From Bacteriovoracaceae bacterium (GTDB lineage: Bacteria; Bdellovibrionota; Bacteriovoracia; Bacteriovoracales; Bacteriovoracaceae), in assembly GCA_016784965.1 (NCBI GenBank), contig JADHTQ010000006.1, forward strand, positions 1-64,000: a stretch of 64,000 nt of DNA, in the 5' to 3' direction. The position numbers and the translations under genes are program-made. Numbering within the stretch: position 1 is the stretch's first letter; every line of letters starts with the position of its first letter. The notes beneath the pieces were generated by a model, which searched no databases, was not told the DNA's origin, and saw only the letters and a program-made list of their open reading frames with translations. This document shows positions 61,375 through 64,000 of this stretch, one piece after another.

Positions 61375-64000
61375 ATGGCCGATCCCAAAATAATCCACCT
61401 CAGTGACTACCGCCTCCCCCCATATCTAATCTCTGACATACATTTGACAGTAGACTTAGATGATACGCGCACCAGAGTCAAATCAATTATAAAAATTACA
61501 CGGCAAAAGGGGCAACTCCATGATCAAAACGCTCCCCTAGAGCTCGATGGATATCAGCTGGAATTAGTCAGTGTCAAAATTAATGGCAAACTCTTAGATG
61601 CTGAAAGTTTTGAGCAAACTAGCAATAAACTAATCATAAAAAATGTGCCAGAAAAATTTATTCTAGAAATTGAAAATATCATTAATCCACAAGATAACAC
61701 TGCCTTGGAAGGGTTATACAAATCCAGCAATACATTTTGTACCCAAAATGAGCCCGAAGGGTTTAGGGCCATTACCTATTACCTGGATAGGCCAGACGTC
61801 ATGGCACAATTTACTACTAAAATTATCGCTGACCAAAGCAAATACCCCATTTTGTTATCAAACGGAAACCCCATTGGCAGAGGCGAGCTAGCAGGAGGTA
61901 AACACTGGGTAGAGTGGGCCGATCCCTTCCCCAAACCTTCCTATCTTTTTGCCCTGGTTGCCGGTGATTTAGATTACATCCAAGATTTTTTTAAAACCCA
62001 GTCAGGACGAACTATTGACCTTAGAATCTTCTGTGACAAGGGCAATAAAGATAAGTGTGACTTTGCCATGCAATCTCTAAAAAAGGCAATGAAGTGGGAT
62101 GAGGATACTTTTGGACTCGAATACGATTTAGATACTTATATGATTGTGGCGGTGGATTCATTTAACATGGGAGCAATGGAAAACAAGGGACTCAATATTT
62201 TTAATTCGGCATATGTGTTAGCAGATCCCAAAACGGCAACAGATGATGACTACGTAGGTATTGAAGGGGTTATTGCTCATGAGTACTTTCACAACTGGAC
62301 TGGAAATCGCATCACTTGTCGCGACTGGTTTCAACTTACTCTCAAGGAGGGTCTGACTGTATTTCGAGATCAGCAATTTAGTGCCGATATGAACTCTAAA
62401 ATTGTTCACAGGATTAACAACGTTAATCGCCTAAAGGCGGGACAATTTAAAGAAGATGCCGGTCCCATGTCTCATCCCATTAAACCCTCTTCTTACATCG
62501 AGATAAATAATTTTTATACCGCTACAGTTTATTCCAAAGGAGCTGAAGTTATTCGCATGATTCACACCATGCTTGGCCCTGTTGGCTTTAGAGATGGTAT
62601 GGATAAATATTTTGAACTGTATGATGGACAGGCGGTTACTACTGAGGATTTTATCCACGCCATGGAGAGCGCTAACCTTGTGGACTTAACTCAGTTTAAA
62701 AACTGGTACCATCAAGCAGGCACCCCAGAAATTGCGGTAGAGTTTAGCTACGATGAGGCCCAACAGCTTTTTAAATTACATGTTTGCCAAACTTGTGAGA
62801 AAAAAGATTTTGAAACTAAAAAAGAACCCTACCACTTCCCGTTGGGGTTTGGTCTCATGCTAGATGATGGCACTGAAGTTGCTCTTTTGCTAAATAAAAA
62901 CTCTCGTTGTAGTAAGCAAACCTTATTGAATAAAGGACTTTTAGAGATCAAATCAGATCATGAAGAGTTCATCTTCAATGATATCCCTTCAACACCCACT
63001 CCCTCTATCAACCGCAATTTTTCTGCGCCAATAAAGGTACATGCACCCTACTCTAATGAACAACTGATGACTTTAATGTCAACTGATACCGACCAATATA
63101 AGCGTTTTGAAGCAGGTAGAGAATTTAGTACTAGATTAATTAAAACTATGATGCAGCAGTATCACGATGCCATAGGCCTTACCATTTTACCTGAATACAT
63201 CAAAGCGTACGGCAAAATTTTAACCGACACAAACTCGGACCTATTGCTTAAATCAGAACGTTTACTGCTTCCCCCTGAGGGCCTTTTTCATCAAGAGCAA
63301 GATCCAATTAATTTTATCACAACCCACAAGGCCCGGGAGTTTTTACTAACTGGTCTGGCCAAGGCCCATAAGAGCACTCTCTTAGAAATGTATTTTGAAC
63401 TTGCCGCTGACAACAGCTATAGTTTTGACTCACAAGCAGTCGGGCGCCGTGCTTTAAAAAATACCATCTTGGGCCTTCTAGTGAAAACTGGTGAAAAAAG
63501 CACCAGTGATATATGTTTTGATCAATTTAAAAATGCTACTAATATGACTGATGAGTATTTTGCTCTGTTGCACTTATCAAATAGCCAGTCAAACTATACC
63601 GAGCAGGCACTGGGTGATTTTTATAATAAGTGGAAGCATGAAAGTTTAGTGATGAATAAATGGCTAGAAATACAATCTAGCTGCACTTCACGCAACCCAC
63701 TTTTTCAAATTAAAAAGTTAATGAGTGATCCAATTTTTGATAAAAATGTACCAAATGCTGTGCGGGCCCTCATTGGTAGATTTACTGTAAATCACATCCA
63801 CTTTAATGCAACAGATGGTTCGGGCTATCGCTTCATCTCAGAACAGGTCATTTACTATAACAAAACCAACCCCCAACTTGCCGCTGCACTTTTAGAAAGC
63901 TTTGGAAGCTATAAAAAGTTGCCTCCAGCTCTACGTAAAATAATGGGAACTGAGCTTGCATGGATTGAAAATAATAAAAAATTGGCCAAGAATGTCTATG
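61375..64000 (+). CDS. pepN: Aminopeptidase N, M1 family (3' end outside the window)
   Basis: The frame stays open from the ATG at 61375 to the window edge, giving 875 residues; full-length PepN is about 870-890. GAMEN substrate motif is at about residues 266-270 and the zinc motif HEYFH at 302-306, with the downstream Glu in LKEGLTVFRD. The N-terminus (KIIHLSDYRLPPYLISDIHL) matches the usual PepN start. ATGATG occurs here; the second ATG has better spacing from AGGAG. It removes N-terminal residues from peptides in protein turnover. No signal peptide is present. Confidence 0.95.
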   Translation, partial: MADPKIIHLSDYRLPPYLISDIHLTVDLDDTRTRVKSIIKITRQKGQLHDQNAPLELDGYQLELVSVKINGKLLDAESFEQTSNKLIIKNVPEKFILEIENIINPQDNTALEGLYKSSNTFCTQNEPEGFRAITYYLDRPDVMAQFTTKIIADQSKYPILLSNGNPIGRGELAGGKHWVEWADPFPKPSYLFALVAGDLDYIQDFFKTQSGRTIDLRIFCDKGNKDKCDFAMQSLKKAMKWDEDTFGLEYDLDTYMIVAVDSFNMGAMENKGLNIFNSAYVLADPKTATDDDYVGIEGVIAHEYFHNWTGNRITCRDWFQLTLKEGLTVFRDQQFSADMNSKIVHRINNVNRLKAGQFKEDAGPMSHPIKPSSYIEINNFYTATVYSKGAEVIRMIHTMLGPVGFRDGMDKYFELYDGQAVTTEDFIHAMESANLVDLTQFKNWYHQAGTPEIAVEFSYDEAQQLFKLHVCQTCEKKDFETKKEPYHFPLGFGLMLDDGTEVALLLNKNSRCSKQTLLNKGLLEIKSDHEEFIFNDIPSTPTPSINRNFSAPIKVHAPYSNEQLMTLMSTDTDQYKRFEAGREFSTRLIKTMMQQYHDAIGLTILPEYIKAYGKILTDTNSDLLLKSERLLLPPEGLFHQEQDPINFITTHKAREFLLTGLAKAHKSTLLEMYFELAADNSYSFDSQAVGRRALKNTILGLLVKTGEKSTSDICFDQFKNATNMTDEYFALLHLSNSQSNYTEQALGDFYNKWKHESLVMNKWLEIQSSCTSRNPLFQIKKLMSDPIFDKNVPNAVRALIGRFTVNHIHFNATDGSGYRFISEQVIYYNKTNPQLAAALLESFGSYKKLPPALRKIMGTELAWIENNKKLAKNVY

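Overview
The window looks like a chromosomal segment from a low-GC (A+T-rich), Gram-negative bacterium. It encodes many signal-peptide proteins, outer-membrane beta-barrels ending in Phe, lipoproteins with clear lipoboxes, a LolA-type carrier and a FliN switch protein. The prkA-yeaH-spoVR cluster, a giant 'GIGTT' tail-fibre-like protein, an HNH nuclease fragment, predicted sphingolipid genes and many secreted hydrolases together suggest a member of the Bdellovibrionota (Bacteriovorax/Halobacteriovorax-like). That placement is inference: no rRNA or tRNA gene was seen.

Layout. 1-9 kb: two outer-membrane proteins, a YkgJ-type Cys-cluster protein, a long type-2-like ileS, two proteins of unknown function and an exported circularly permuted ATP-grasp-like protein. 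9-15 kb: a 5.4-kb tail-fibre-like gene that seems to lack its 5' end, abutting head-to-head a 5'-truncated HNH endonuclease (a rearrangement scar). 15-21.4 kb: an exported unknown, then spoVR, yeaH and prkA, with a PP2C phosphatase divergent from prkA. 22.3-29.6 kb: an M23 peptidase split by a frameshift at an 11-A run, secA, an acidic protein, a glpD-like oxidoreductase and a LolA-like protein. 29.6-37.8 kb: smc, a two-component system whose promoter shares a Pho-box-like direct repeat with a downstream small hibernation-factor-like gene, an SH3 protein and mazG.

38-43 kb: a degenerate receiver-like protein, a Memo-AMMECR1 fusion lipoprotein (its radical-SAM partner lies at 57-58 kb), a glycerate 2-kinase and a PPC-domain secreted protein. 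43.1-44.06 kb: a dense repeat island with hexanucleotide arrays, a duplicated unit of about 100 bp, and a four-helix-bundle (IVP/S23) gene whose ribosome binding site lies in a perfect 24-bp stem. 44-53 kb: a membrane-anchored alpha/beta hydrolase, papain-like protease, orphan histidine kinase, FliA/WhiG-like sigma factor with an odd hydrophobic N-terminus, TMTC-like membrane TPR protein and a secreted lytic transglycosylase with SH3 domains. 53-57 kb: lipA-lipB and an envelope pair (TPR lipoprotein, FecR protein). 57-64 kb: AmrS, fliN with a strong hairpin behind it, a probable ceramide-synthesis pair (serine palmitoyltransferase-like and CerR-like) and the 5' part of pepN, cut by the window end.

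The points most worth follow-up are the repeat island at 43-44 kb, the paired direct-repeat promoters of the two-component locus, the A11 frameshift in the M23 peptidase, the exported Memo-AMMECR1 fusion, the exported ATP-grasp and the double truncation at 14.4 kb.
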